This document shows positions 8,955 to 18,086 of a stretch of DNA of 64,000 nt, in pieces. The DNA is from Arthrobacter sp. QXT-31 (lineage in GTDB: Bacteria > Actinomycetota > Actinomycetes > Actinomycetales > Micrococcaceae). The notes under the pieces are model-generated. The model worked only from the letters and a program-made list of their open reading frames with translations, ran no database searches and had not been told where the DNA came from. The stretch is taken from the NCBI RefSeq assembly GCF_001969265.1, contig NZ_CP019304.1:3534001-3598000 (forward strand), in the 5' to 3' direction. Position numbers and translations under genes: made by a program. Positions within the stretch are counted from its first letter, which is position 1, and every line of letters begins with the position of its first letter.

Positions 8955-11054
8955 TCAGCGGCAGGCCGTAATCCTGTAAAGAGTGCGGCCCTCCGCGGAA
9001 GCCACTTTTTCAAAGCCCTGCCCGGCTGGCACGTTGTAAAAACCAGGCCAGCGCTTCAGGCTGACACTTCCGTGCGACGCGCCGGGGGCATCCTCGTAGA
9101 AGTGGGTGGCGCCGACCTCGCGCACCGCTTCACAGATGGCCGGGTCAGTCGCCAGCCGGTTGAAGCCGGTGCGGAGCAGCTCCTTGGCGGGGCTGCCGGC
9201 TGTCGGCGAACCCAGTTGCGTGTAGACGACGTGCCGGCCGGTCAGCGCATAGAAGTAGGTCTCGCCGTTGAACGGGTCCCCGATCACCACGGCATCAGCC
9301 GGCAGCATCTCGCCGGCCCGCTCAATGAAGGCTTGTTCTCCCCTGGAGAGCACGCCGTTCCCCGGCTTGTCGGAGACAGTGTAGTTCTGGGCGGCAACCG
9401 CCACACGTTCCACCGACCGGTAGCTTCCGGAACCCACATAAAGCGCACCGGTGACCGCGGCAGCGGCAGCCGTGAAGAGGATGGCAGGAACGGGCCACCG
9501 TCCGGCGATGCGGGGCTCAGGCGACCGTGCGGACAGGAGACGAACCAGCGCCCTGACTACGGCACCCGTCACCACAGCAAGGGCCAGCGCGGCCAGCAGG
9601 CTGCCCGTCATGGCGATAAAGGGGGCGATACGCTGCGTGTCCTTGTACCAGAACCCGGTCAGCCATCGAAGCCCGTTTTCGGGACCCGCAGCAAGCACAT
9701 AAAGTCCAACGAAGGCGAGCCAGGTGACGGCCAGCGGCCTTGCCTCCCGGACAAAAATGGCCACAACCGCGCCAAGAATCACCAGTAGCCCCACCGCGAT
9801 GTTGAAGTCGTCCGGCGCCGGCGGGGAGAGTGCCGGGAACCGCGGCAGGTCGAAGAAGGCAAGGTACAGGGAATCCGGGACCTCTGCCCGCACAGCCCGG
9901 CGGTAGGCCATGACACCTGCCAGCACGCGCGAGTTGGCCAGCACCGACCACGCCGTTGCCGCAAGGAGCGCCGTGCCCAGGGCTGCCGCAAGGGTAGGGA
10001 GGGGGCGGCGCCGCGCCCCGCGCACCAGCAGCGGCAGGAAGCGGGCAGCCACAAAGGGCAGGACGGCCACGGCAATGGCAAACAGGGAGCTGGGATGGGC
10101 CGCGACGCAGCCGCCGAGCAGGGCAACGAGGGTGACGGCCAGCAGGATTCGCCCGCGGGCCGGCGCAGGGACCGCTGTACCCGCGGCCGGTTCAGCCCGC
10201 CCGGGGGCCGTCCCAGCGGAGGTCCCGGAGGCCGCCCCGGCGGAGGTCAGACGCCGGAGCAGCAGCACGGCCAGGGCCAGTGTGGCGGGCACCAGAGCGG
10301 TGGCGAGGCCGTTGGGCCACTGGCCGCTGCGGAGCAGTTGGGAGAAGGGGAAGCTGATGAAGGAGGCACCGACCAGCGGCGTCAGTGCCCAGGCCGCAGG
10401 GTGCCGCGGCAGCACGGCCGTGGCCAGGAAGGCCAGGCCGGCCGGCCAGATCAGGCCCCCGATCACGATCGAGGACAGGTTGGCCGCCTCCGGGATGCTG
10501 CCCGGGACGAGGGCAACGGCGCTGTGCCAGCCCGCAGGGTAATAGGTGGCACGTCCGGCGCCGAATATCGGGGCGATGCTCCACGGGGTAGCCTGCCCGG
10601 ATTCCTGGATCCACCGCAATGCGTTCAGGTGGAAGATCGGATCCCAGCCCTGGGAGGCGGCGGCGGGGTCGCCGATGCCACGGAGCAGGGCGAGACAGGT
10701 AGCAGCCGAACCGATGGCGGTGCCTGCCCCTGCGGCAAGCCAGGTCGGCAGGCCGATGCCGGCGGGCGTCAGGGGCTGTCCGAAGGCGAACCGCCTTCCG
10801 GCGAACCAGGTTGTGAGGACCAGGGGAAGGGCTGTGAGGGCGGCAGTTGCTGCATTCCACGGGAGACCGACGGCGGCCGCCGCGAAGCTGCCGGCCAGCA
10901 GCATCAGCAGCGTGACGGCGGGACTGAGCGCTATGGCCGCCGGCCACCCGGGCCTCAGCGGCAGAAGAACCAGGAGTCCCGGGAGGAAGAAAGCCGCGAC
11001 AAGGAATACAACAGTCGGGACCGACGGGGCCAGCCCGAAAAGCCAATCAAGCAT
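8955..11054 (-). CDS. Large polytopic membrane protein (DUF6541-like)
   Basis: A 699-residue protein with more than ten hydrophobic segments over residues 1-520, then an extracytoplasmic C-terminal part (about 540-699, including GDPFNGETYFYALTGRHVVY and a final YRITACR). The layout matches actinobacterial DUF6541 proteins, GT-C-like membrane proteins found with envelope polysaccharide genes. ATG 11054 (MLDWLFGL) begins with the first membrane span; the longer frame to 11132 would overlap the upstream gene. It lies 7 bases after the pyruvyl transferase gene, so the two form an operon. Role in envelope glycan assembly is inferred from that neighbour. Confidence 0.75.
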   Translation of the reverse strand: MLDWLFGLAPSVPTVVFLVAAFFLPGLLVLLPLRPGWPAAIALSPAVTLLMLLAGSFAAAAVGLPWNAATAALTALPLVLTTWFAGRRFAFGQPLTPAGIGLPTWLAAGAGTAIGSAATCLALLRGIGDPAAASQGWDPIFHLNALRWIQESGQATPWSIAPIFGAGRATYYPAGWHSAVALVPGSIPEAANLSSIVIGGLIWPAGLAFLATAVLPRHPAAWALTPLVGASFISFPFSQLLRSGQWPNGLATALVPATLALAVLLLRRLTSAGAASGTSAGTAPGRAEPAAGTAVPAPARGRILLAVTLVALLGGCVAAHPSSLFAIAVAVLPFVAARFLPLLVRGARRRPLPTLAAALGTALLAATAWSVLANSRVLAGVMAYRRAVRAEVPDSLYLAFFDLPRFPALSPPAPDDFNIAVGLLVILGAVVAIFVREARPLAVTWLAFVGLYVLAAGPENGLRWLTGFWYKDTQRIAPFIAMTGSLLAALALAVVTGAVVRALVRLLSARSPEPRIAGRWPVPAILFTAAAAAVTGALYVGSGSYRSVERVAVAAQNYTVSDKPGNGVLSRGEQAFIERAGEMLPADAVVIGDPFNGETYFYALTGRHVVYTQLGSPTAGSPAKELLRTGFNRLATDPAICEAVREVGATHFYEDAPGASHGSVSLKRWPGFYNVPAGQGFEKVASAEGRTLYRITACR

Positions 11055-11061
11055 GGTCGAT

Positions 11062-12291
11062 TCAGAGAGCTCCCGGCCGGACCTTGTTCCTCCGCGGCGC
11101 GGCGAGTGCCTTGTTGAAGAGCTTCGCGGCACCGGCAGTCAGCGAACCCGCGGTCAGGGGCGCTGTGGCTGTCGGCTGGTCCGGCAGCGGCGGATAGATC
11201 TTGTCAGCCTCGGCGCGCTTTCGGGCCACCAGCGCCGGGAGTTCATCGCGCAGCGAACCGCGGTTTTCAGGGATTCCGGGAGCGTCGCCGTCAAGCGCCA
11301 GCGACCAGCCACTGCCGAGGGCGGTCAGCGACTCGTGCTTGACGTCGTAGTACCCCTTCTTCATGCCGACTGCCATGCCCCGTGCCCCCGCCGACGCGGC
11401 CAGCAGGTGGAAATGGAACCGGCTGGTCACCCAGGTCTGGTCCCCGGAGAGGGGGAGGCCGTGGGCCCAGATATGCAGGAACGGCAGGAACCGTTCTTCC
11501 GGGATCAGGTCCGCCAGCTGTTCGTAGGCAACGCGGTCGGCGCCCGGGATGGCTTCAACGTAATAGGCGTTCGTTCCCTCGCTAGCGGCCTTTTCGACGG
11601 CGGTCCTCGCCAGCTCCACCGCGGTCCCGAACCGCTCGGGGTCGGCGGTGTCGCTCTGGATGCAGACGTAGAGGCCGGGTTCGGCCGTCGAGCGGGCCAG
11701 TTCGGCGGTGAGGCCGAGGAAGGCATCGTCCAGTTCCTGGCTGATGCCGTAGGCGCGGGCGCCGGCTTCGTCGCGGGCTGCTGCGTGCGCGAAGTCCTGG
11801 AACAGGGGCATCTCGGCAGGCGCCGAGGTGAGTTCGGGCATGAGTCCCTGGCCGGTGGCAATCAGCCGGGCGCCCGTGATGGCGTGGACGGCACGCATGG
11901 CAACTACCAGTCCGGCGTGGTGGGACCAGTTCTCATTGATGAAGCCGCCCCCGATGAGGTGCAGGGATTGTGCTTCGCGCAGCTTGAGGAGGCCCAGATC
12001 GTAGGAGGGGGAGCCGAGGCGAGTGACCCGGGCCCTGATGACCTCCGCCGCTTCGTCCAGCGGCATTTCAGCAGTCTCGTGCACCAGCCGCCACAGTGTG
12101 TTGGTGACGCGCAGGCGCGGATGCAGCCCATCGAAGAGGACCTGCGCCAGGCCAGGCTGGGGGCAGTCCAGCCAGACATCGGCGTCGGGCCGCACCTCGG
12201 CAAGATGCTTCAGCCATGCCGCGGCGATGAACTCGTCGCCGAAATTGGGGTTGCCCGAAGGGCCGATCAGATAAAGAGGACCCGACTGCAT
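11062..12291 (-). CDS. Polysaccharide pyruvyl transferase family protein
   Basis: A 409-residue protein of the WcaK/CsaB-type family. The family transfers a pyruvyl ketal from phosphoenolpyruvate to sugars of envelope polysaccharides. Visible hallmarks are the N-terminal GPSGNPNFGDEFIAAAW, LHLIGGGFINENW in the first half and the conserved SRFHFHLLAASAGARGMAV in the second half. No signal peptide, so it acts on lipid-linked or nucleotide precursors in the cytoplasm. First gene of a two-gene operon with the membrane protein downstream. TATAGT sits seven bases before the ATG. Confidence 0.87.
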   Translation of the reverse strand: MQSGPLYLIGPSGNPNFGDEFIAAAWLKHLAEVRPDADVWLDCPQPGLAQVLFDGLHPRLRVTNTLWRLVHETAEMPLDEAAEVIRARVTRLGSPSYDLGLLKLREAQSLHLIGGGFINENWSHHAGLVVAMRAVHAITGARLIATGQGLMPELTSAPAEMPLFQDFAHAAARDEAGARAYGISQELDDAFLGLTAELARSTAEPGLYVCIQSDTADPERFGTAVELARTAVEKAASEGTNAYYVEAIPGADRVAYEQLADLIPEERFLPFLHIWAHGLPLSGDQTWVTSRFHFHLLAASAGARGMAVGMKKGYYDVKHESLTALGSGWSLALDGDAPGIPENRGSLRDELPALVARKRAEADKIYPPLPDQPTATAPLTAGSLTAGAAKLFNKALAAPRRNKVRPGAL

Positions 12292-12298
12292 GCTGTTG

Positions 12299-12304
12299 AC
12301 TATA
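12299..12304 (-). promoter_or_regulatory. -10 hexamer TATAGT, 7 nt before ATG 12291
   Basis: Reads TATAGT-CAACAGC-ATG on the minus strand, close to the consensus TATAAT. Confidence 0.55.
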
Positions 12305-12354
12305 TCTTCCCGCCGGCGCGGAGCGCGCCTCGGAAGCCGATCCTGTTAACGCAG

Positions 12355-12403
12355 GGAACCCCGCCGCGGTGGTGAGCGGGTCACTGTGCCGTGGCGGGGT
12401 TCC
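12355..12403. terminator. Hairpin downstream of the catalase pseudogene
   Basis: GGAACCCCGCC (12355-12365) pairs with 12393-12403, with a GC-rich 27-base loop. It lies 21 bases beyond the catalase stop. Confidence 0.65.
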
Positions 12404-12424
12404 GTGGTGTTTTTTCCGGTGCTG

Positions 12425-13917
12425 TTAGCCGATTTTGTTGGCGGCTTCGGCGTCGGAGAGGGGTGCTTGGCCGAGGTTGGCGCGGAGTTTGGCGCCGAGT
12501 TCGGCGTCGACGTTTGTCCAGTACTGGATGGCGCGTTCCTTGATGCCGGGGCTCTTCACGCCGCCCACGGCGCCGGTGATGGTGTCCAGGAAGCGGGCCT
12601 TTTCGGCGTCGTTGTAGACCTCGCGGTAGAGGGTGCCGGCCTGGCCGAAGTCGCTGTCCTGGGCGTGCAGGGAGTGCGCGGCGTGGGTGAGTTCGCCGTC
12701 GTTTTCCCAGCCGCCGGCCGGGGACTGCGGTTCCACGGCGGCCGGGCCGCCGAGGTGTTCGGGGCGTAGACCGGCACGGTGGGGGCGTTGAACAGGTAGC
12801 GTCCGGCGCCGTCCTGGCTGTAGTTGTTGACCGGGCTCTTGGGCTGGTTCACCGGGATCTGGGCGTGGTTGGTGCCCACCCGGTAGCGGTGGGCGTCGGC
12901 GTAGGAGAAGATCCGGGCCTGGAGCATCTTGTCCGGGGACGCGGCGATGCCGGGCACGAAGTTCGACGGGGCGAAGGTGGCCTGTTCGATCTGCGCGAAG
13001 TAGTTTCCGGGTTCCGGTTCAGTTCCATGGTGCCGACCTTGATCAGCGGGTAGTCCGCGTGCGGCCAGACCTTGGTCAGGTCGAACGGGTTGAACCGGTA
13101 GGTCTTGGCGTCCTCGTAGGGCATGACCTGCACGTGCAGGTCCCAGGAGGGAGGTTCCCGGCTTCGATGTTTTCGTGCAGGTCGCGGATGTAGAAGTCCG
13201 CGTCCGAGCCGGCCAGGCCTCGGCTTTCGCCGGTGATGTTCTTCACGCCCTGGTTGGAGTGGAAGTGGTACTTGACCCAGAACCGTCGCCTTCGGCGTTG
13301 ATCCACTGGTAGGTGTGCGAGCCGTAGCCCTGCATTTCGCGCCAGGACGCGGGCAGGCCGCGGTCACCCATCAGCCAGGTGACCTGGTGGGCGGATTCGG
13401 GGGACAGGGTCCAGAAGTCCCACTGCATGTCCGCGTCGCGCAGGTGCGTGCCGGGCAGGCGCTTCTGGGAGTGGATGAAGTCCGGGAACTTGATCCCGTC
13501 GCGGATGAAGAACACCGGGGTGTTGTTGCCCACGAGGTCGTAGTTGCCCTCAGTGGTGTAGAACTTCACCGCGAAACCGCGCGGGTCCCGCCAGGTGTCC
13601 GGGGAGCCGTTCTCGCCCGCGACGGAGGAGAAACGGATCAGCATCTCGGTCTCGACACCGGGCTGCAGGAACGCGGCCTTGGTGTACTTCGAGATGTCCT
13701 CGGTGGTCCTGAACGTGCCGAACGCGCCGCCGCCCTTGGCGTGCACCACACGCTCCGGGACCCGCTCACGGTTGAACTGCGCGAGCTTTTCCACCAGGTA
13801 GTGGTCCGTGAGGATGATCGCGCCGTCAGCACCGACAGACTTCGAATGCGAATCCGAACTGACAGGCGCACCCGACTGCGTGGTCGACACAACAGGCGCA
13901 GAGATGTTCAAAGTCAT
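12425..13917 (-). pseudogene. katA: Catalase (KatA-type, clade 3-like) broken by four -1 frameshifts
   Basis: Catalase segments run in order through three changing frames: [14 protein letters not shown] with the distal His, [11 protein letters not shown], then [47 protein letters not shown], a [13 protein letters not shown] block and the tail [13 protein letters not shown]. Frame changes lie near 13280 (GACGG for GACCGG), 13157 (a run of three C where four are needed), 13017 (AAA for AAAA) and about 12750. The span from ATG 13917 to the stop is 1493 bp; adding four bases gives 1497, exactly 499 codons, a normal clade-3 length. The start has AGGAG close upstream. Either a recent pseudogene or four clustered sequencing deletions; the neighbours show none. 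It follows the FurA-type gene by 19 bases. Confidence 0.9.
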
Positions 13918-13936
13918 CTTTCTCCTAATTACTTGA

Positions 13937-14410
13937 TTACTTGCCATTTACGTTTGCAGGAAGCTTTTGGGCCCGCTGGCACTCTCCGCAGATCCCCTGG
14001 TACATGACATCCGCGATCTGGATGGTCATGGGCTGGGAATCCTCGTTCCAGTGCGGTGTCAGGCACGGGGCATGGCCGACGGCACAGTCGACGTCCTCCA
14101 CCCGGCCGCAGCTGATGCAGATCGCGTGATGGTGGTTGTCGCCCACCCGCGTCTCATACAGTGCCGGCGAATGCGGAGGCTCAAAACGGCGCAGCATTTG
14201 CAGGTCCGTCAAATCACCCAGCACCACGTACACGGACTGCGCCGTCAGTTCCGGCAGTTCCTCGCGGGCAGCCGCCAGGATGTTTTCCGCCGGGGAGTGC
14301 GGGTGGTGTTCGACGGCGGCCAGCACTGCCAGCCGCTGCTTGGTCACCCGTCGGCCGTGGGCGCGCAGGGCCGCGGCCCATGCTTCGTGGCTTTCCGGGT
14401 GATCGGTCAT
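13937..14410 (-). CDS. furA: Fur-family regulator, FurA/peroxide-sensing type
   Basis: A 157-residue metal-dependent repressor. The N-terminal winged helix includes [25 protein letters not shown]; the dimerisation/metal domain has [19 protein letters not shown] (HHH regulatory-site motif and the first CxxC) and a second CxxC, CGEC, near the end, forming the structural zinc site. In actinobacteria a Fur paralogue just upstream of a catalase gene acts as an H2O2-sensing repressor of that gene; the same order is seen here. The start is preceded by TTCAAT at a 6-base distance, and a 25-bp dyad lies just beyond it, so autoregulation is likely. The function may now be uncoupled because the catalase gene is broken. 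Confidence 0.9.
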   Translation of the reverse strand: MTDHPESHEAWAAALRAHGRRVTKQRLAVLAAVEHHPHSPAENILAAAREELPELTAQSVYVVLGDLTDLQMLRRFEPPHSPALYETRVGDNHHHAICISCGRVEDVDCAVGHAPCLTPHWNEDSQPMTIQIADVMYQGICGECQRAQKLPANVNGK

Positions 14411-14425
14411 GACTCCATTGAAGCA

Positions 14426-14450
14426 CTTATTTTGACTAGATCACAATAAG
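14426..14450. promoter_or_regulatory. Candidate FurA operator (25-bp dyad)
   Basis: CTTATTTTGACT and CTTATTGTGATC (the second read on the opposite strand) are half-sites around a central A at 14438; 9 of 12 positions agree. It is AT-rich in a GC-rich genome, covers the -35 region of the furA promoter and lies 25 bases upstream of the divergent MFS hexamer. Confidence 0.65.
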
Positions 14451-14474
14451 GTGAGGCTAAGTTCCTCCTGAGGC

Positions 14475-14480
14475 TAAAGT
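14475..14480 (+). promoter_or_regulatory. -10 hexamer TAAAGT, 6 nt before GTG 14487
   Basis: Reads TAAAGT-TGCCGG-GTG. Confidence 0.55.
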
Positions 14481-14486
14481 TGCCGG

Positions 14487-15758
14487 GTGGGAAAACTTCT
14501 GGCTGACATCACTCCGCTGCGCGAAAGCCCTGATTTCCGCCGGCTGTGGATTGGCTCGGCGGTCTCCAACATCGGCAGCCAGCTCACCCTTGTGGCTGTG
14601 GGCCTCGAGGTGTACCGGCTCACCCAGGACAGCCTGTACGTCGGCCTGCTCAGCATCTTTGCCCTGGTTCCGCTGGTGTTCGGCGGTCTGCTCGGCGGCT
14701 CCATCGCCGACTCCCACGACCGCCGCACGGTGGCGCTGCTGTCGTCCGGGGTGCTGTGGCTGACCACCGGCGGACTCGCCCTCCAGGCCTGGCTGGAGGT
14801 GGGCAGTGTGTGGCTGCTGTACGGGCTGGTGGCCGTGCAGAGCGGGGCGCAGGCGATCAACCAGCCGGCGCGCAGCGCCATCATTCCCGCGCTGCTGCGC
14901 AAAGAGCTCCTGCCGGCCGCCAACGCACTGAACATGGTGACGTTCGGCCTGTCCATGACGGCGGGGCCGCTGCTGGCCGGCGTCCTGGTGGCCAGTGTCG
15001 GCTTCGGCTGGACGTACACACTGGACGCCGTCAGTTTCGTCTTTGCCTTTTGGGCGCTGCTGAAGCTTCCTCCCATGCCGCCGGCGGAGGAGGCGGGGCG
15101 TGCCGGACTGCGGTCCGTCGTCGAGGGTTTCCGGTTCCTGGGCACGCGGCCCAACCTGCGGATGACGTTCATCCTTGACCTGATTGCGATGATCCTGGCC
15201 CAGCCGCGGGCGCTGCTGCCCGCCGTCGGAGCCCTCATGATCGGCGGCGGGGAAACAACGGTGGGTATTCTGCTGGCCTCCGTGGCGGTGGGCGCCTTCC
15301 TCGCCGGCCTCTTTTCCGGGCCGCTCGGCGCGATCCGGCGGCAGGGAAGCGCAGTGGTGTGGTCCGTCATGGGCTGGGGTGCGTCCATCGCCGGGTTAGG
15401 CCTGGTAGTGGTGCTGGCCGGGCGGTCCGGGTCCGAAGGAGTGACCCTGTGGCTGATTCCGGCGGCCCTCTGCTGCGCCCTGGCGGGAATCTCCGACTCG
15501 ATCAGCGCCGTCTTCCGCACCACCATCCTGCAGGCCGCGACCCCCGACCACCTGCGCGGCCGCCTGCAGGGCGTCTTCATTGTGGTGGTTGCCGGAGGCC
15601 CCCGGCTTGGCGACATGCTGGCCGGTGGCGGCACTAAAATTCTGAGTGAGGGCTGGGTCCTGCTGCTCGGCGGCGTCCTGTGCATCGTCGTGGCCTGGAC
15701 AGTGGCGCGGTGGCAGTCCGGCTTCATGAAGTACGACGCGCGGAATCCGGTTCCGTAG
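14487..15758 (+). CDS. MFS transporter, enterobactin-exporter-like
   Basis: A 423-residue major-facilitator protein with twelve hydrophobic segments. The loop GGSIADSHDRRTVALL between helices 2 and 3 is the MFS signature, and NQPARSAIIPALLRKELLPAANAL is characteristic of the EntS/MFS_3 group of exporters (siderophores, drugs, macrolides). The substrate is unknown. GTG 14487 is supported by the leaderless hexamer. It diverges from furA, whose operator dyad is close enough to influence it, so a link to metal or oxidative stress is possible but unproven. Confidence 0.85.
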   Translation: MGKLLADITPLRESPDFRRLWIGSAVSNIGSQLTLVAVGLEVYRLTQDSLYVGLLSIFALVPLVFGGLLGGSIADSHDRRTVALLSSGVLWLTTGGLALQAWLEVGSVWLLYGLVAVQSGAQAINQPARSAIIPALLRKELLPAANALNMVTFGLSMTAGPLLAGVLVASVGFGWTYTLDAVSFVFAFWALLKLPPMPPAEEAGRAGLRSVVEGFRFLGTRPNLRMTFILDLIAMILAQPRALLPAVGALMIGGGETTVGILLASVAVGAFLAGLFSGPLGAIRRQGSAVVWSVMGWGASIAGLGLVVVLAGRSGSEGVTLWLIPAALCCALAGISDSISAVFRTTILQAATPDHLRGRLQGVFIVVVAGGPRLGDMLAGGGTKILSEGWVLLLGGVLCIVVAWTVARWQSGFMKYDARNPVP

Positions 15759-15797
15759 GGAGGTGCCGGTCCGTCTTCTGAGCTGCGGGAGGCAAGA

Positions 15798-16667
15798 GTG
15801 CACAATCACCACAACGGACTGAAAACGGCGGCGCTGTTCGGCGTGCTTTGGGCGATCCTGCTGGGCCTGGGAGCGCTCATTGCCGCCAACACCCGCAGCT
15901 CCACCCCGATCCTGATCATGGCACTGATCGGCGTGGGGACCACGGCCTACGGTTACTGGAACAGTGACAAGATCGCACTCCGGTCCATGCAGGCTTATCC
16001 CGTCTCCGAAGCGCAGGCGCCGCAGCTGTACCAGATGGTCAGGGAGCTCTCTGCCCGCGCCAACCAGCCCATGCCGCGGATCTATGTCTCGCCCACCATG
16101 GCGCCCAACGCCTTCGCCACGGGGCGGAACCCGCAAAACGCGGCCGTCTGCTGCACGGAAGGGATCCTGCAGCTCCTCACCCCGCGGGAACTGCGGGGCG
16201 TCCTCGGCCATGAGCTCATGCACGTCTACAACCGCGACATCCTGACCTCGTCCGTGGCCGCTGCGGTGGCGGGAGTCATCACGTCGGTGGGGCAGATGCT
16301 GCTGTTCTTTGGCGGCGGGGACCGGCGGAATTCGAATCCGCTGGCGCTCATCGCCATGGCGCTGCTGGCACCGCTGGCAGCATCACTGATCCAAGTGGCC
16401 ATCTCCCGCACGCGGGAGTACGACGCCGACGAGGACGGTTCGCAGCTAACCGGCGATCCACTGGCCCTCGCCTCCGCCCTGCACAAGATCCACCAGGGCG
16501 TCCAGGCTGCGCCGCTTCCGCAGGACCAGCGGCTGGTCAACGCCTCGCACCTGATGATCGCCAACCCGTTCCGGGGCGGCGGGCTCAGCAAGCTCTTCGC
16601 GACGCACCCGCCGATGCAGGACCGCATCAGCCGCCTGGAGCGAATGGCGGGCCGGCCGCTCAGGTAA
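15798..16667 (+). CDS. htpX: Zinc metalloprotease HtpX
   Basis: A 289-residue membrane protease of family M48B, which cleaves misfolded membrane proteins. Two membrane segments (about 13-31 and 37-52) precede the catalytic domain; HELMH at 138-142 gives the two zinc His and the catalytic Glu, and SRTREYDADEDG gives the third zinc ligand. Two further hydrophobic stretches (about 150-175 and 185-200) complete the usual topology. MAPNAFATG and THPPMQDRI are family signatures. GTG start with GGGAGG upstream. Normal family length. Confidence 0.95.
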   Translation: MHNHHNGLKTAALFGVLWAILLGLGALIAANTRSSTPILIMALIGVGTTAYGYWNSDKIALRSMQAYPVSEAQAPQLYQMVRELSARANQPMPRIYVSPTMAPNAFATGRNPQNAAVCCTEGILQLLTPRELRGVLGHELMHVYNRDILTSSVAAAVAGVITSVGQMLLFFGGGDRRNSNPLALIAMALLAPLAASLIQVAISRTREYDADEDGSQLTGDPLALASALHKIHQGVQAAPLPQDQRLVNASHLMIANPFRGGGLSKLFATHPPMQDRISRLERMAGRPLR

Positions 16668-16730
16668 GGGCCGCCGTCGTACTTTCCGCTCTGTGGCACC
16701 CGCCGCACCCTGCGACATGCACAATTTTCT

Positions 16731-16792
16731 GCGACGCGCACAATCCCTGGCGCGGCCGGAATACCTGCAGCGGGTGGGAATTTGCGCGTCGC
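16731..16792. terminator. Imperfect palindrome between convergent htpX and GNAT genes
   Basis: GCGACGCGCACAATCCC (16731-16747) pairs with 16776-16792 at 15 of 17 positions. No T tract. Probably a bidirectional terminator; its GCGACGCGC arm resembles sequence near 17310 and 17355. Confidence 0.55.
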
Positions 16793-16810
16793 CTGGTAAG
16801 GCGGGCCGTG

Positions 16811-17266
16811 TCAGAGAGACCGGGCGTAGCAGACGGACAGCGGCTCGCCGGCGTAAGGCCCGAAATTGTCGATGGGCCGGTAGCCCTCACGCTCGTAAAA
16901 ACGGATGGCGTCCGGCTGGGCTGTGCCGGTTTCCAGTTTGAGCTCTGCCAGGCCCAGGCGGGTGGCCTCGGCCTCCAGGCTTCGCAGGACGGCCGTGGCC
17001 GCGCCGCTTCCGCGGTGCTCCGGCAGCACGAACATCCGCTTGATTTCCGCGGACCGGGAGTCCAGCTGGCGCAGGGCGCCGCACGCGATTGCTGTTCCCT
17101 CGCGGTTCCGGGCCACCAGGAACACGGTGATGTCCTCGGCGCTCGGCGCTGATCCGGGCTCGTGGTCGTCGCTGCCGTAACGGGCATCGAGTTCGGCGCG
17201 CTGCATGCTGCGGAGCGCGGCGCCGTCCTCGGCGTCCCACGGTTCAGGGGTGACCGCGAAGTTCAT
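16811..17266 (-). CDS. GNAT-family N-acetyltransferase
   Basis: A 151-residue acetyl-CoA-dependent acetyltransferase. Motif A is visible as IKRMFVLPEHRGSGAATAVLRSLE (the R/Q-x-x-G-x-A CoA loop), followed by LKLETGTAQPDAIRFYEREGYR, the typical C-terminal GNAT block. The substrate cannot be predicted. AGGAC lies a few bases before the ATG. A monocistronic gene between two hairpins. Confidence 0.85.
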   Translation of the reverse strand: MNFAVTPEPWDAEDGAALRSMQRAELDARYGSDDHEPGSAPSAEDITVFLVARNREGTAIACGALRQLDSRSAEIKRMFVLPEHRGSGAATAVLRSLEAEATRLGLAELKLETGTAQPDAIRFYEREGYRPIDNFGPYAGEPLSVCYARSL

Positions 17267-17311
17267 GTCCTGTCCTTTCTCCGAGACGCGGAAAATTGCC
17301 TATGACGCGCA

Positions 17312-17353
17312 AATGGGCCGGCGACACCTGAATTCCAGTGTCGCCGGCCCATT
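17312..17353. terminator. 16-bp perfect hairpin after yajQ
   Basis: AATGGGCCGGCGACAC (17312-17327) pairs perfectly with 17338-17353 around a 10-base loop; flanking GCGC and GCGC can extend the stem. It lies beyond the yajQ stop in the direction of transcription. Confidence 0.75.
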
Positions 17354-17354
17354 C

Positions 17355-17388
17355 GCGCGTCGCCAGACCGGTGGCGCGTCGCCAGACC
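17355..17388. repeat. Short direct repeat after yajQ
   Basis: GCGCGTCGCCAGACC occurs at 17355-17369 and again at 17374-17388, a period of 19. Confidence 0.6.
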
Positions 17389-17395
17389 CGTTCCG

Positions 17396-17887
17396 CTAGC
17401 TGCGGAAGTTCACGAACTGGAGGTCGGCCTCGTCGAAGTCCTTCAGCAGGGCCATGGTGGCCTGGAGGTCGTCGCGGGACTTGGACGAGACGCGGAGCTC
17501 ATCGCCCTGGATCTGCGACTTGACGGACTTCGGTCCCTCGTCGCGGATGAGCTTGTTGATCTTCTTGGCGAGGTCCTGCGCGATGCCTTCCTTGATGGAG
17601 GCCTCCAGCCGGAATTCCTTGCCGGACGCGTACGGTTCGCCGGTGTCCAGGGACTTGAGGGAGATGCCGCGGCGGATCAGCTTGGACTGCAGCACGTCCA
17701 GCACTGCCAGGACGCGCTCCTCGGAGTTCGCCTTCATCAGGATCTTCTCGCCGCTGAAGTCGACCTCGGCACCCACGCCCTTGAAGTCGTAGCGCTGGGC
17801 GAGTTCCTTTTGCGCCTGGTTCAGCGCGTTGGCCACCTCCTGCTTGTCTACCTTGCTTACGACGTCGAATGTGGACTCGCCTGCCAT
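17396..17887 (-). CDS. yajQ: YajQ family nucleotide-binding protein
   Basis: A 163-residue cytoplasmic protein of the YajQ (UPF0234) family, members of which bind nucleotides and in some bacteria cyclic di-GMP. Family signatures are STFDVVSKVDKQEVANALNQA at the N-terminus, RYDFKG, RRGISLKSLD and IRDEGPKSVKSQIQGDELRVSSKSRDDLQ. ATG 17887 is selected over a longer frame because MAGESTFDVVSK is the conserved N-terminus and AAGGAG precedes it. Length is normal for the family. Confidence 0.95.
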   Translation of the reverse strand: MAGESTFDVVSKVDKQEVANALNQAQKELAQRYDFKGVGAEVDFSGEKILMKANSEERVLAVLDVLQSKLIRRGISLKSLDTGEPYASGKEFRLEASIKEGIAQDLAKKINKLIRDEGPKSVKSQIQGDELRVSSKSRDDLQATMALLKDFDEADLQFVNFRS

Positions 17888-18086
17888 GACTCTCCTTTGC
17901 TGGTGCGTGCGTCGCCCGGGCGGTGACGCTCCGGGCAGGGTAGGGATATCTGGATTCCAGCGTAGTACGGATGGCGGGGAAGTGAAGGTGGGCGGCATTC
18001 ACAGTTCACTCATAGCCAAGTCAGGGCGGGAACGAAGCTTCGGCGCCCAGAGTTGTAGCAGTTGGAAGCCGCTCGGAAGGAAAGCA

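Noticed and set aside
10546..12375. 609-codon plus-strand frame opposite the membrane protein and pyruvyl transferase
   Set aside because: The opposite strand encodes recognisable proteins with membrane segments and family motifs; this frame has neither.
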